Source of the DNA: Prevotella sp.
GTDB lineage: Bacteria > Bacteroidota > Bacteroidia > Bacteroidales > Bacteroidaceae
Assembly: GCA_003447235.1 (NCBI GenBank)
Contig: DLZV01000008.1
Coordinates: 45,020-109,019, forward strand
Length of the DNA: 64,000 bases
Reading direction: 5' to 3'
Shown here: positions 23,917-32,066 of the stretch, piece after piece
Layout: each line of letters opens with the position of its first letter
Numbering within the stretch: the stretch's first letter is position 1
Notes under the pieces: model-generated
The model's database searches: none
Told to the model about the DNA's origin: nothing
What the model saw: the letters and a program-made list of their open reading frames with translations, nothing else
Made by a program: the position numbers and the translations under genes

Positions 23917-25776
23917 CTACCGCTGCACCGCAGCCATGACACGCAACCAGTTGCCACCCCATATCTTCTCGATGTCGCGCTCACTATACCTGCGCTGTAG
24001 CAGGCGGCGGGTGAAGGCGATCACCTCCGAGGAGTCTGCAAAGCCACGCACTCCACCGTCGCCATCAAAGTCAGTACCGATACCCACATGGTCAATACCC
24101 ATCACACGAATGGCATGCTCCAGGTGAGCGATGGCGTCGAGCACCGTGGCCTCGCCACCCTCCTTGCGCAGGAAACCATGATAGAGCGTGATGTGGGCCA
24201 CACCACCCTTTTGTGCCAAGGCCCGCAACTGGTCGTCGGTGAGATTGCGCGGATGATCGCAGAGCGCACGGCAGTTGGCATGGCTACAGACGATAGGCTT
24301 GGCGCTGATGTCAAGGGCGTCCCAGAAACTCTTCTCCGCAGCGTGGCTGAGGTCCACCATGATGCCGCAGCGGTTCATCTCCCAGATGGCCTTCTCTCCA
24401 AAATCGCTCACGCCGTCATGCGTCTTGCACCCACGTGCCGAGTCGCAAAGGTCGTTGTCGCCATTATGACAGAGCGTGATATAGGTCACGCCACGCTGGG
24501 CAAAATGCTTCACATTGGCCAAATCGTGCTCCAGCGCCAGTCCATTTTCTATGGCGAAGAGAATCGACTTGCGTCCCTTCCGCTTGTCCTCATAGAGATC
24601 GGACGGACGACGTGCGATACTCAAACAACGCTGGTTGGCCTTCACGATCTCCTCTATTTTGTCGAAGATCAGGTCAGCATAGTGGGCGGGGGAAATGGAA
24701 CTGCCGCTTATGCCCACCGCAGTTTGAAGGTTGGAGACGTATTTTTCCGCCAGGCGTGGGATATAGCGCATGATTCCCGCAAGATCTATCTTGGATGAGA
24801 ACGTCTCTCCCATCTTCGGCTGAGGGAGGTAGGCCGCCATGGTGACGGCATCCTGCCGTCCATCGCTCATCTTGTGGAGATCCACCAGGATGCGCGGGTC
24901 ACGGCGTCCAAAGTCCACCCCCTGTGGGAAGAACATCGGTGTGTCGCAATGGGTATCGAGTGTGAGCACGCGACGGTGTACGTCCTTGGCTTTCTGAAAC
25001 TCCTCAGCCTCATCGGCGAGCCAGCGAAACAAACGTTGTCCCTCGTCACTCAAATGCTCAGGATGCCACTGCACACCCATAATAGATTTAAACTCCGTGC
25101 TCTCGATAGCCTCTATCACCCCGTCGGGAGCCACTGCCGTCGTGCGGAAGCGCGCCCCAGGGTCTTTGACGGCCTGGTGGTGGAACGAATTGACCGCCAT
25201 CCGCTCCTTATGATACAAGGAGAAGAGGATACTGTCGCGCTCGATGCGCACGGTATGGGTCGGCTCAGCCTGCACGGCATCCTGGCTATGCTTGATGGTA
25301 GAAGGCCCCAGGGATCCCGCAGGCCCCGTGGGAAGATAGTTCTCGTAGATATCTTGCTGCACCGTCCCGTCCAAAGCCATCGCCAGCACCTGTATGCCGC
25401 GACAGATACCGAGGATGGGGATCTGACGGTTGGCAGCAAGACGGGTGAGAAGCAACTCCGAGAGGTCACGTCGTGCGTTGATGTTGTGCAGACGTGGCGA
25501 TGGTTCCTCGCCCACCCAGAGAGGGTTGACGTCGGCACCACCCGTGAGCAGCAGTCCATCGATATGGTCGAGCACACCGACTATCACGTTGCGGTCGGTA
25601 GTCGGCGGGATGAGGAGTGGCGTAGCGCCGGCACGTATCACCTGCTCATAGTAGGCTTTGGCCAGCATCTCGTTGGAGTCGTTATAGTTGGACGTGAGTC
25701 CTATGACGGGCTGCTTGTGCCCTTCGGGAAACTCCGCATAGAAAGCGTCCAGATGTGATGAGAGGGAAAAATCCAT
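23917..25776 (-). CDS. Fusion of C26 gamma-glutamyl hydrolase and M19 dipeptidase
   Basis: A 619-residue two-domain enzyme without a signal peptide. Residues about 20-255 form a class I glutamine amidotransferase-like peptidase C26 (PuuD-like): nucleophile Cys125 in ILGICRGIQ and His238 in GVQWHPEHLS. Residues about 268-615 form a membrane-dipeptidase (M19) domain: His276 and Asp278 in LDTHCDTP, the Glu in AIENGLAL, His in ITLCHNGDNDLCD, VDLSHAAEK, SHANCRALCDHPRNLTD and GIGTDFDGDGG. Both active sites look intact. A joint role in splitting gamma-glutamyl peptides and the dipeptides released is an inference. It lies just downstream of an Lrp regulator, with a terminator between. Confidence 0.88.
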   Translation of the reverse strand: MDFSLSSHLDAFYAEFPEGHKQPVIGLTSNYNDSNEMLAKAYYEQVIRAGATPLLIPPTTDRNVIVGVLDHIDGLLLTGGADVNPLWVGEEPSPRLHNINARRDLSELLLTRLAANRQIPILGICRGIQVLAMALDGTVQQDIYENYLPTGPAGSLGPSTIKHSQDAVQAEPTHTVRIERDSILFSLYHKERMAVNSFHHQAVKDPGARFRTTAVAPDGVIEAIESTEFKSIMGVQWHPEHLSDEGQRLFRWLADEAEEFQKAKDVHRRVLTLDTHCDTPMFFPQGVDFGRRDPRILVDLHKMSDGRQDAVTMAAYLPQPKMGETFSSKIDLAGIMRYIPRLAEKYVSNLQTAVGISGSSISPAHYADLIFDKIEEIVKANQRCLSIARRPSDLYEDKRKGRKSILFAIENGLALEHDLANVKHFAQRGVTYITLCHNGDNDLCDSARGCKTHDGVSDFGEKAIWEMNRCGIMVDLSHAAEKSFWDALDISAKPIVCSHANCRALCDHPRNLTDDQLRALAQKGGVAHITLYHGFLRKEGGEATVLDAIAHLEHAIRVMGIDHVGIGTDFDGDGGVRGFADSSEVIAFTRRLLQRRYSERDIEKIWGGNWLRVMAAVQR

Positions 25777-25801
25777 GTTTTAATCGTCTATACCAGATCA
25801 T

Positions 25802-25847
25802 AAAAGCATCAAGGCGGGAGTGTGCCTAAGCCTTCTGCCCGCCTTGA
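25802..25847 (-). terminator. Terminator of the Lrp-type regulator gene
   Basis: A perfect 10-bp stem (tcaaggcggg / cccgccttga) with a 19-base loop, followed by a short T-run on the minus strand. Confidence 0.8.
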
Positions 25848-25854
25848 CCATGCG

Positions 25855-26319
25855 TTATTTCTCGATATCAATGGGTATCTCGCGGTGAACACTCTCCTCC
25901 AGGGAGATCAGCGTCTCTGTACTCACCACACCGGGGATACTCTGCAGCTGCCCGTTGATGAGGTCCATCAGTTGCTCGTTGTCCTTGGCGTAGAGCTTGA
26001 CGAGCATCGTATAGGGACCTGTGGTGAAGTGGCACTCCACAACCTGCGGAATAGAGAGCAGACGGTTGACCACGTCGCGGTACATAGACCCTCGCTCCAA
26101 GTCCATTCCGACATAGGTGCAGGTGGAGTAGCCCAGCGCCTTGGGATTGATCTCAAAACTGCTGCCCGTGATGACCCCATTCTCTATGAGATGCTGCACA
26201 CGCTGGTGGATAGCTGCTCGCGAAACGCCGCACTCTGCAGCCACGTCCTTGAAAGGAAGGCGGGCATTGGCGGACAAGATTCCTAGAATCTTTTTGTCTA
26301 ATTTGTCGATTTTATCCAT
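25855..26319 (-). CDS. Lrp/AsnC family transcriptional regulator
   Basis: A 154-residue feast/famine regulator. The N-terminal helix-turn-helix covers about 5-60 (IDKLDKKILGILSANARLPFKDVAAECGVSRAAIHQRVQHL). The C-terminal RAM/AsnC ligand domain covers about 70-145 (YVGMDLERGSMYRDVVNRL, CHFTTGPYTMLVKLYAKDNEQLMDLI). Such proteins sense amino acids. A consensus promoter lies upstream and a terminator downstream, so it is a single-gene unit. Control of the adjacent gamma-glutamyl hydrolase/dipeptidase gene is possible from position only. Confidence 0.93.
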   Translation of the reverse strand: MDKIDKLDKKILGILSANARLPFKDVAAECGVSRAAIHQRVQHLIENGVITGSSFEINPKALGYSTCTYVGMDLERGSMYRDVVNRLLSIPQVVECHFTTGPYTMLVKLYAKDNEQLMDLINGQLQSIPGVVSTETLISLEESVHREIPIDIEK

Positions 26320-26370
26320 AATGGTCTGTCGCTATTCTGGTTGAAGTTGGCTTGCTGCGCAACTTGTCAG

Positions 26371-26401
26371 CAAAATTAAGCATTTTAGTTGAATTGGCAA
26401 A
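26371..26401 (-). promoter_or_regulatory. Consensus promoter of the Lrp gene
   Basis: On the minus strand TTTG (26398-26401), 19 bases, TAATTTTG (26371-26378): an exact match to the Bacteroidetes promoter. Confidence 0.85.
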
Positions 26402-26536
26402 CCATTTTAACGTTATTTCTCTACAAAAGGGCAATATTTGCTTACTTGGGGCATTTTTCGAAAATCAAGATGATGGGTGGGTTGCAACTAAATCCCAGCT
26501 TGATTTTGCTTGCTGCGCATAGCCCTTCACACATCC

Positions 26537-26609
26537 AAAAACAATCGCCCCATCATGGGAAAGCACGAACGACCAAGTGGGTCATGCTGCCTTTACCATG
26601 ATGGGGCGA
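26537..26609 (-). terminator. Terminator of the 827-residue secreted protein gene
   Basis: Perfect 14-bp arms (tcgccccatcatgg / ccatgatggggcga) at 26545-26558 and 26596-26609, with a smaller hairpin in the loop, followed on the minus strand by a T-rich run. Confidence 0.75.
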
Positions 26610-26624
26610 ATGATTTCTGCGCCA

Positions 26625-29108
26625 CTACGGCACGACCACCTTGACAGTCTTTCCAGCTACCCGCACGAGATAGACCGCAGGAGCAAGGCGGAACGTATGG
26701 AGACCCGCCTCAGCACGTGCCACGCTGCGTCCCTGGAGGTCATAGACCTCGATGGCTGCAGCATCGGAACGAACGGTCAGACTACCCTGACCTGTACGCA
26801 CGCTGACCTTCGCTGCATCGGCGGCAAGCGCGTCGATGGCATTGACAGACTTGCCCACATAGATTCGGTCGGAAGTCTCTGAAACGTAGTTGGTATAGTC
26901 CTTCGTAGCCATCGCCGTCACCTCATAGGCGTAGCTATACTGCGGATCGAGGTCCGCCACCTCATAAGCGCTCGCCGTGGGATAGAGCGACGCGTAGGGC
27001 GCCGTGAGCGTCTCGCCCTTGCGCACGTTCTGACGGATGGTCACCTCGTCGATAAAGTAGGGTTGTCCATACATACTCATAAAGGCGAGGATCACATTCG
27101 AACGTAGGGTCTTATTGTCCGTGGCGTCGAAATGGATAGTAGCCGAGGTCATACCCGTACCGTCGAGTTTCAGCGGCATGATGCGATGATCGAGGGCCTG
27201 GCTGTCGGTATATTTGTTCATCAGCATCACAAAGAGCGTGTCGCCAGCATAAGTGTTGTAAGCCTTGACATCGACATCGAAGGCTCCACCATCACAGGTG
27301 AGGTCGAGCGTGGGAGAAGTGACCAGCCCAGCCAGTCCCATCCACACATTGGTCTGCTGCGCTCCTGCCATTCCTTCCACAAGGTAGGGCAACTGGAGGA
27401 CCCACTCCGTCGGCGTATAGCCGAGGTCGGCCAGATTATAGACATAGGTGTAAGGATTGTAGGGATTGTCCATCGTTCCTTGGTCGATGGCATTGAAATC
27501 CTCGTGGAGCACGACGACATCCTTCACGTCTTCCTTGGCCTCCAGGATTTTGATGACATTGAGTTTATATTTATCGGCATTGTGCAGTTCGGTCCAGTTG
27601 GCGGTGAAAGCGGTCTTCGACACGCCCGTGGCCTCCTTGGCCTCTACCTTCACGCCGAGGATACCATCCACCCACATGTCGGGTGTAGCCACGGACATCA
27701 CGCTGCCGTTCTTCGCCCGCACGTTGTAGTAGTACTCATAGTTGGGGTCTATCTCCATCGTGTAGCAGGTATCGGTCAGTTCCTTGTCGAGCTGGCCCAC
27801 GGGCACGGTCTGGGTGGCATAGTCCATCTGCACGTCATCGAGGGCGAAGCTGACGGAGTTTTTCTGTATGAAGAAGAACTTGATTCGCTTCACGCCGTCG
27901 CCAATCTGGTCGTGGGTGAAGGAGTAGCGACCGCCAGCAGCCTCCATATAATAGTTGGGCATGTTGGCAACGGGGGTCCATCCTTTCTTCTCCGTATATA
28001 CCGACACCTGCAACAGGGAGTAGGTGTAGTCGGTCTCATAGTCCATCGAACTGGGTTTCACCCAGAATGAGAACGAGGTGATGGGAGCGGGCGTCTCGGG
28101 CGAGACTACCTCGTCGCCCTCCGCGTCGAAACAGAGGGAGAGCGGTGCCGAGCAGTAGTCGCCCTCGGTGGTATAGACATCTTGCGATCCCGCCGACGAG
28201 AGGTTGATCGTCCATCCCTCGGGATAGTTGGGGTTGGACTGGTCGATGGTCTTGCCATCGGCATTGAGACGGATACCGTCGAAGTTTTCCGTCAGTGTGC
28301 CGGGCTCGACATAGTCCTTGGGCATCTCCTTGCGATAGACGTGGAGGAGGTAGGAGGCTGCCGTCGGGGTGGAGTTCCAGCGCGCCGTGAACGAGGTGGC
28401 TGAGTGGTTGATGGGAGTGAGGATGCCTGGCGCGGGAATCTTGTTGGCCTTGCGCGTCACGACGATATCGTCAAGGAGCAGTTCTACGTCTTCTGCCGAA
28501 AACTGGAAGATATTGTTCGGGTTGAACGTCGCCTGATCAGTACTGAAGGTATAGTCCTGCCATGCGTCGCTGACGTTGAAGTCGCGGTCGTCAACAGGTC
28601 CCTCATAGTTGTCGCACAATGCGACGCGGATGATGCCACTCTCCCCGGCCTTCAGCGCACGGGCACGGAAGGTAAGGACGACGTCGCCGCTGAGGTCCAT
28701 CTCTGGCGTACTGATAAATCCGCCACGCTGCTCGTCATACGAGTCGAGATACATGCGGATGGCGCAAGCCTGGCCTGCCTGATAGACGGCGTTGCCTGTC
28801 CAGCCACGCACACCCATCATATCTTCGGGCAACGCGTAGTTGACAGTGCCTCCACCCAGCATCGTACCATCGGGGGTGGCGTTGGTGCCAGCCGTCCATA
28901 GGTCAAAATGCTGGTCTATGACCGTCTTGGTCGGTATTTCGTCATCGGCACGAAGGACCGCCGACGGTTCCTGCACCGTGCCTCGGGGCTGGAGGGTCAT
29001 CGCCGCACGGGAAAACTTCCCTGCAGGATTCCGCTGAGCGTGGGTGACGAGGGGAAAGAGCAAGAGTGTACACAACCATGTGGATACGATGTAGCAATAA
29101 GTTCTCAT
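26625..29108 (-). CDS. Large secreted multidomain protein with C-terminal sorting-like tail
   Basis: An 827-residue exported protein (signal peptide about 1-24, ending VTHAQ). Three jelly-roll modules of the choice-of-anchor type are suggested by repeated phrases of the form FDLWTAG, ENFDGIRLNADG and EDFNAIDQG, each followed by strand-rich regions. Between them are fibronectin-like linkers (ATSFTARWNSTPTAASYLLHV and KTAFTANWTELHNADKYKL, both with ASYxL/DKYxL motifs). The last 60 residues (VRTGQGSLTVRSDAAAIEVYDLQGRSVARAE...VKVVVP) form a tail similar to type IX secretion sorting domains. It differs from the tails in the Omp28 cluster. Probably a surface adhesin or peptidase-like scaffold; no catalytic motif is seen. 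Confidence 0.75.
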   Translation of the reverse strand: MRTYCYIVSTWLCTLLLFPLVTHAQRNPAGKFSRAAMTLQPRGTVQEPSAVLRADDEIPTKTVIDQHFDLWTAGTNATPDGTMLGGGTVNYALPEDMMGVRGWTGNAVYQAGQACAIRMYLDSYDEQRGGFISTPEMDLSGDVVLTFRARALKAGESGIIRVALCDNYEGPVDDRDFNVSDAWQDYTFSTDQATFNPNNIFQFSAEDVELLLDDIVVTRKANKIPAPGILTPINHSATSFTARWNSTPTAASYLLHVYRKEMPKDYVEPGTLTENFDGIRLNADGKTIDQSNPNYPEGWTINLSSAGSQDVYTTEGDYCSAPLSLCFDAEGDEVVSPETPAPITSFSFWVKPSSMDYETDYTYSLLQVSVYTEKKGWTPVANMPNYYMEAAGGRYSFTHDQIGDGVKRIKFFFIQKNSVSFALDDVQMDYATQTVPVGQLDKELTDTCYTMEIDPNYEYYYNVRAKNGSVMSVATPDMWVDGILGVKVEAKEATGVSKTAFTANWTELHNADKYKLNVIKILEAKEDVKDVVVLHEDFNAIDQGTMDNPYNPYTYVYNLADLGYTPTEWVLQLPYLVEGMAGAQQTNVWMGLAGLVTSPTLDLTCDGGAFDVDVKAYNTYAGDTLFVMLMNKYTDSQALDHRIMPLKLDGTGMTSATIHFDATDNKTLRSNVILAFMSMYGQPYFIDEVTIRQNVRKGETLTAPYASLYPTASAYEVADLDPQYSYAYEVTAMATKDYTNYVSETSDRIYVGKSVNAIDALAADAAKVSVRTGQGSLTVRSDAAAIEVYDLQGRSVARAEAGLHTFRLAPAVYLVRVAGKTVKVVVP

Positions 29109-29252
29109 AGGGCTTTTCTTTTCACAGCACTATCATTTTTGTCCTAAAAGTATAAACTATCAGGCTGCCAGCGCCGTCCAGTCTTCTGCCATGCCAAAGG
29201 ACTACCCTACTCAGTGCTGCAAAAACCAGGGTAAACCTTCTGCAAGACTGCG

Positions 29253-29283
29253 CAAATTTACGAATAATATTTGTAACAGCAAA
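29253..29283 (-). promoter_or_regulatory. Consensus promoter of the large secreted protein gene
   Basis: On the minus strand TTTG (29280-29283), 19 bases, TAAATTTG (29253-29260): exact consensus. Confidence 0.85.
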
Positions 29284-29434
29284 CTTTTTGATGAAAAGTT
29301 TTCAAAAACTAAACTTTTTCATCGTTTTCCATGCAAAACAAAAACCATAGGCGACTGCATGGCAGATGGATCCTCTTTAGCTTATACCACCAGGCATAAG
29401 CGTTGTTTTCACCTTGAGGAATTTGACAAAAGCA

Positions 29435-29475
29435 TTGTTGGCGCCTTGTCCATACTTATGCCAAGGCGCCGACAA
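29435..29475 (-). terminator. Terminator of the DUF4294 gene
   Basis: A 14-bp stem with one G-U pair (29435-29448 with 29462-29475), followed on the minus strand by a short T-run (gctttt). Confidence 0.7.
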
Positions 29476-29477
29476 TA

Positions 29478-30152
29478 CTATAGCTGGCCTGCCTCTACCT
29501 GCAGGACTATGCGCTCGGTGAGGCGGTCTGCCCCCATCGGGTCATAGCGCTTTTTGAGCGATGCGCCAAACACCCAGGCAAAAGCCTGATAGAAACCTGC
29601 ACGCACAGGACCGAGGAAAGCGTTGATCAACTCATAACCCGAGGAGTGGGTTTCGCGGTCGATAAGCTTAATGAGGAGCTTGCCCTGCGAATAAGTGAGC
29701 TTCTTCATGCGCGGTCCATAGGTGGCCTTGATTTCCTTCTCCACCAGCTTCATGTGCTCCTTGCGTGCCTGATCGTTGGGCAGCGTCTCCATATACTCAT
29801 AGGTCTCGATGACGATCTGGTGACACTCCTTGGCGATCGGCAGCACTTTCTTGATATTGTATAGCAGGCGGTAGAATTTCGCACGCTCCTCGGGCGTCTT
29901 AAACTCTATCTTGGGAAAGACATAGACATTGTTGGTCTTGACATACTGCACACTGTCACCATCCACCAAGGCCTTTCCTGTATGTACGGTCGGGCGAAAG
30001 GTGGGCGAATCCATATCGACGTCGCTCATCTTCTGAGCTGCTTCCTCGCCGACTTGCGCCATGGAGGGCACAACGACACAGGACAGTACGAGGGCGAAAA
30101 GCAACCGCAGGATATGGCGGTGCTGAGGGTTGTAGTGGGATGAATGATTCAT
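29478..30152 (-). CDS. DUF4294 domain-containing exported protein
   Basis: A 224-residue exported protein (hydrophobic segment about 13-32, ending SMAQ). From about residue 70 it carries the DUF4294 domain: VYVFPKIEFKTPEERAKFYRLLYNIKKVLPIAKECHQIV and a helical part with MKKLTYSQGKLLIKLIDRETHSSGYELI. The domain is restricted to Bacteroidetes and has no known function. It is a single gene facing away from cysS. Confidence 0.82.
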   Translation of the reverse strand: MNHSSHYNPQHRHILRLLFALVLSCVVVPSMAQVGEEAAQKMSDVDMDSPTFRPTVHTGKALVDGDSVQYVKTNNVYVFPKIEFKTPEERAKFYRLLYNIKKVLPIAKECHQIVIETYEYMETLPNDQARKEHMKLVEKEIKATYGPRMKKLTYSQGKLLIKLIDRETHSSGYELINAFLGPVRAGFYQAFAWVFGASLKKRYDPMGADRLTERIVLQVEAGQL

Positions 30153-30181
30153 TACTTCGTTGTTTTTTTCGTCAGCGAGTG

Positions 30182-30212
30182 CAAAAGTACGGAAATATAC
30201 TTAATTTGGAAA
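30182..30212 (-). promoter_or_regulatory. Promoter of the DUF4294 gene
   Basis: On the minus strand TTTC (30209-30212), 19 bases, TACTTTTG (30182-30189). Confidence 0.75.
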
Positions 30213-30361
30213 GAGTTTTCAGCATCTTTTTTATTATTATTTTTCAAAACGCCAAAACTCTACGTCCTTACGGACTTCACTACTACGACCTTTAGAAGAG
30301 CTGACCAAGGGCGTTTTGGCACATTTTCACGGGATATGGCGGTAATTACGGGGAAAAACCG

Positions 30362-30369
30362 TACCTTTG
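30362..30369 (+). promoter_or_regulatory. Promoter -7 box of cysS
   Basis: TACCTTTG, 27 bases before the cysS start. No clear -33 element. Confidence 0.5.
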
Positions 30370-30396
30370 CACTTAGATAATAAAAACTGAAAGACA

Positions 30397-31884
30397 ATGC
30401 AAGATCTGGTCATCTACAATACGCTGCACCGCCAGAAGGAGCGGTTCCAGCCTATCAACGCCCCCCACGTGGGCATGTATGTCTGCGGACCCACCGTCTA
30501 TGGCGACCCGCATCTGGGCCACGCGCGCCCCGCCATCACCTTCGACGTGCTCTTCCGCTACCTGCAGCACATCGGCTACAAGGTGCGCTATGTGCGCAAC
30601 ATCACCGACGTGGGACACTTGGAGCATGACGCCGACGAGGGCGACGACAAGATTGAGAAGAAGGCACGGCTGGAGCAGCTGGAGCCGATGGAGATAGCAC
30701 AGTATTACACCAACCGCTATCACGACGCGATGGGACAGCTTGGCTGCCTGCCGCCCTCCATCGAGCCCCACGCCACGGGACACATCATCGAGCAGGAGGA
30801 GCTGGTGAAGCAGATCCTCGCCAACGGCTACGCCTATGAGAGCAACGGCAGTGTCTATTTCGACGTGGAGAAGTACAACAACGACCACCGCTACGGCATC
30901 CTGTCCGGACGCAACCTTACCGACATGATCAACAACTCGCGCGAGCTCAACGGCATCGGCGAGAAGCGCAACCAGGTGGACTTCGCCCTTTGGAAGCGGG
31001 CCACACCCGAGCACATCATGCGCTGGCCGAGTCCGTGGAGCGACGGTTTCCCTGGCTGGCATTGCGAGTGTACGGCGATGGGACGCAAATACCTCGGCAA
31101 CCACTTCGACATCCACGGAGGTGGCATGGACCTCATCTTCCCGCACCACGAGTGTGAGATAGCACAGGCCGTGGCCTCGCAGGGAGACCCGATGGTGAAG
31201 TACTGGATGCACAACAACATGCTCACCATCAACGGACAGAAGATGGCCAAGAGCCTTGGTAACTTCATCACGCTGGAACAACTCTTCACCGGAAGCAACG
31301 ACCTCCTCACCCAGCCCTACTCGCCGATGACCATCCGCTTCTTCACCCTCTCGGCCCACTACCGTGGCACGGTCGATTTCAGCAACGAGGCCCTGCAGGC
31401 CGCCGAGAAAGGCTACAAGCGCCTCATGGACAGCGTCAGCGACCTGGCCCGCGTGCAGGCCGCCAGCGAAAGCGACGAGAAGTCGCACGAGTTTGTCGCC
31501 CAACTTCGCCAGCGGTGCTATGACGCGATGAACGATGACCTGATGACACCAGCCGTCATCTCCGTGCTCTTCGAAACATGCCACGTCGTCAACAGCGCGC
31601 TCGACCACAAGTCACAACTCTCGGCAGAGGACATAAAGGAGATTGCCGACGTGCAGCGCATCTTCATCTTCGACATCCTCGGACTGAGAAACGAGCAGGG
31701 CGACAACTCCTCCGCTCGGGAGAACGCCTTCGGCAAGGTCGTCGATATGGTACTCGAACTGCGCGCACAGGCCAAGAAGAACAAAGACTGGGCCACGTCG
31801 GACAAGATACGAGACGAACTCGCCGCAGCCGGCTTCGAGGTGAAGGACACCAAGGACGGCGTGACGTGGAAGCTCGACAAATAG
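30397..31884 (+). CDS. cysS: Cysteinyl-tRNA synthetase
   Basis: A 495-residue class I aminoacyl-tRNA synthetase that charges tRNA-Cys. The zinc Cys and HIGH signature appear in YVCGPTVYGDPHLGHARPA (HLGH), WHCECTAMGRKYLG and FPHHECEIAQ hold further zinc ligands, and the KMSKS loop reads KMAKSLGNF. The C-terminal DALR/anticodon region covers about 345-495. The length is usual for the family. Promoter and terminator both flank it closely, so it is a single-gene unit. Confidence 0.96.
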   Translation: MQDLVIYNTLHRQKERFQPINAPHVGMYVCGPTVYGDPHLGHARPAITFDVLFRYLQHIGYKVRYVRNITDVGHLEHDADEGDDKIEKKARLEQLEPMEIAQYYTNRYHDAMGQLGCLPPSIEPHATGHIIEQEELVKQILANGYAYESNGSVYFDVEKYNNDHRYGILSGRNLTDMINNSRELNGIGEKRNQVDFALWKRATPEHIMRWPSPWSDGFPGWHCECTAMGRKYLGNHFDIHGGGMDLIFPHHECEIAQAVASQGDPMVKYWMHNNMLTINGQKMAKSLGNFITLEQLFTGSNDLLTQPYSPMTIRFFTLSAHYRGTVDFSNEALQAAEKGYKRLMDSVSDLARVQAASESDEKSHEFVAQLRQRCYDAMNDDLMTPAVISVLFETCHVVNSALDHKSQLSAEDIKEIADVQRIFIFDILGLRNEQGDNSSARENAFGKVVDMVLELRAQAKKNKDWATSDKIRDELAAAGFEVKDTKDGVTWKLDK

Positions 31885-31905
31885 CCTCGACACAACAACA
31901 TACAG

Positions 31906-31947
31906 CAAAGGCAAGGACGCTTTATGCGCCTTTGCCTTTGCCGTTTT
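31906..31947 (+). terminator. Terminator of cysS
   Basis: An imperfect stem of about 13 bp (caaaggcaaggacgc with gcgcctttgcctttg) with a ttta loop, then ccgtttt. Confidence 0.65.
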
Positions 31948-32066
31948 GACGGGCTGCGTCAGCTAAGTTTTTTTAGCACACAACACAATAATCATCGCGC
32001 ATATGCGTTTTTATATAGTTACGCCTAAATATATAAAATATATTACGCAAAAATCAATATCAAGGT

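Larger units (their letters stand above)
26320..26624. other. Intergenic region between Lrp and the 827-residue secreted protein
   Basis: A 305-base stretch holding the Lrp promoter (26371-26401) and the terminator of the upstream minus-strand gene (26537-26609). Nothing else is supported. Confidence 0.6.
29109..29477. other. Intergenic region with promoter and terminator
   Basis: A 369-base stretch. It has the promoter of the large secreted protein (29253-29283), giving a leader of about 135 bases, and the terminator of the DUF4294 gene (29435-29475). No supported coding frame. Confidence 0.6.

Noticed and set aside
29191..29547. A 118-codon plus-strand frame in the spacer
   Set aside because: It runs through a promoter and a terminator and into the DUF4294 gene; composition is not protein-like.
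30373..31608. A 411-codon minus-strand frame opposite cysS
   Set aside because: cysS motifs are complete on the plus strand; the antisense frame is a GC-driven shadow.
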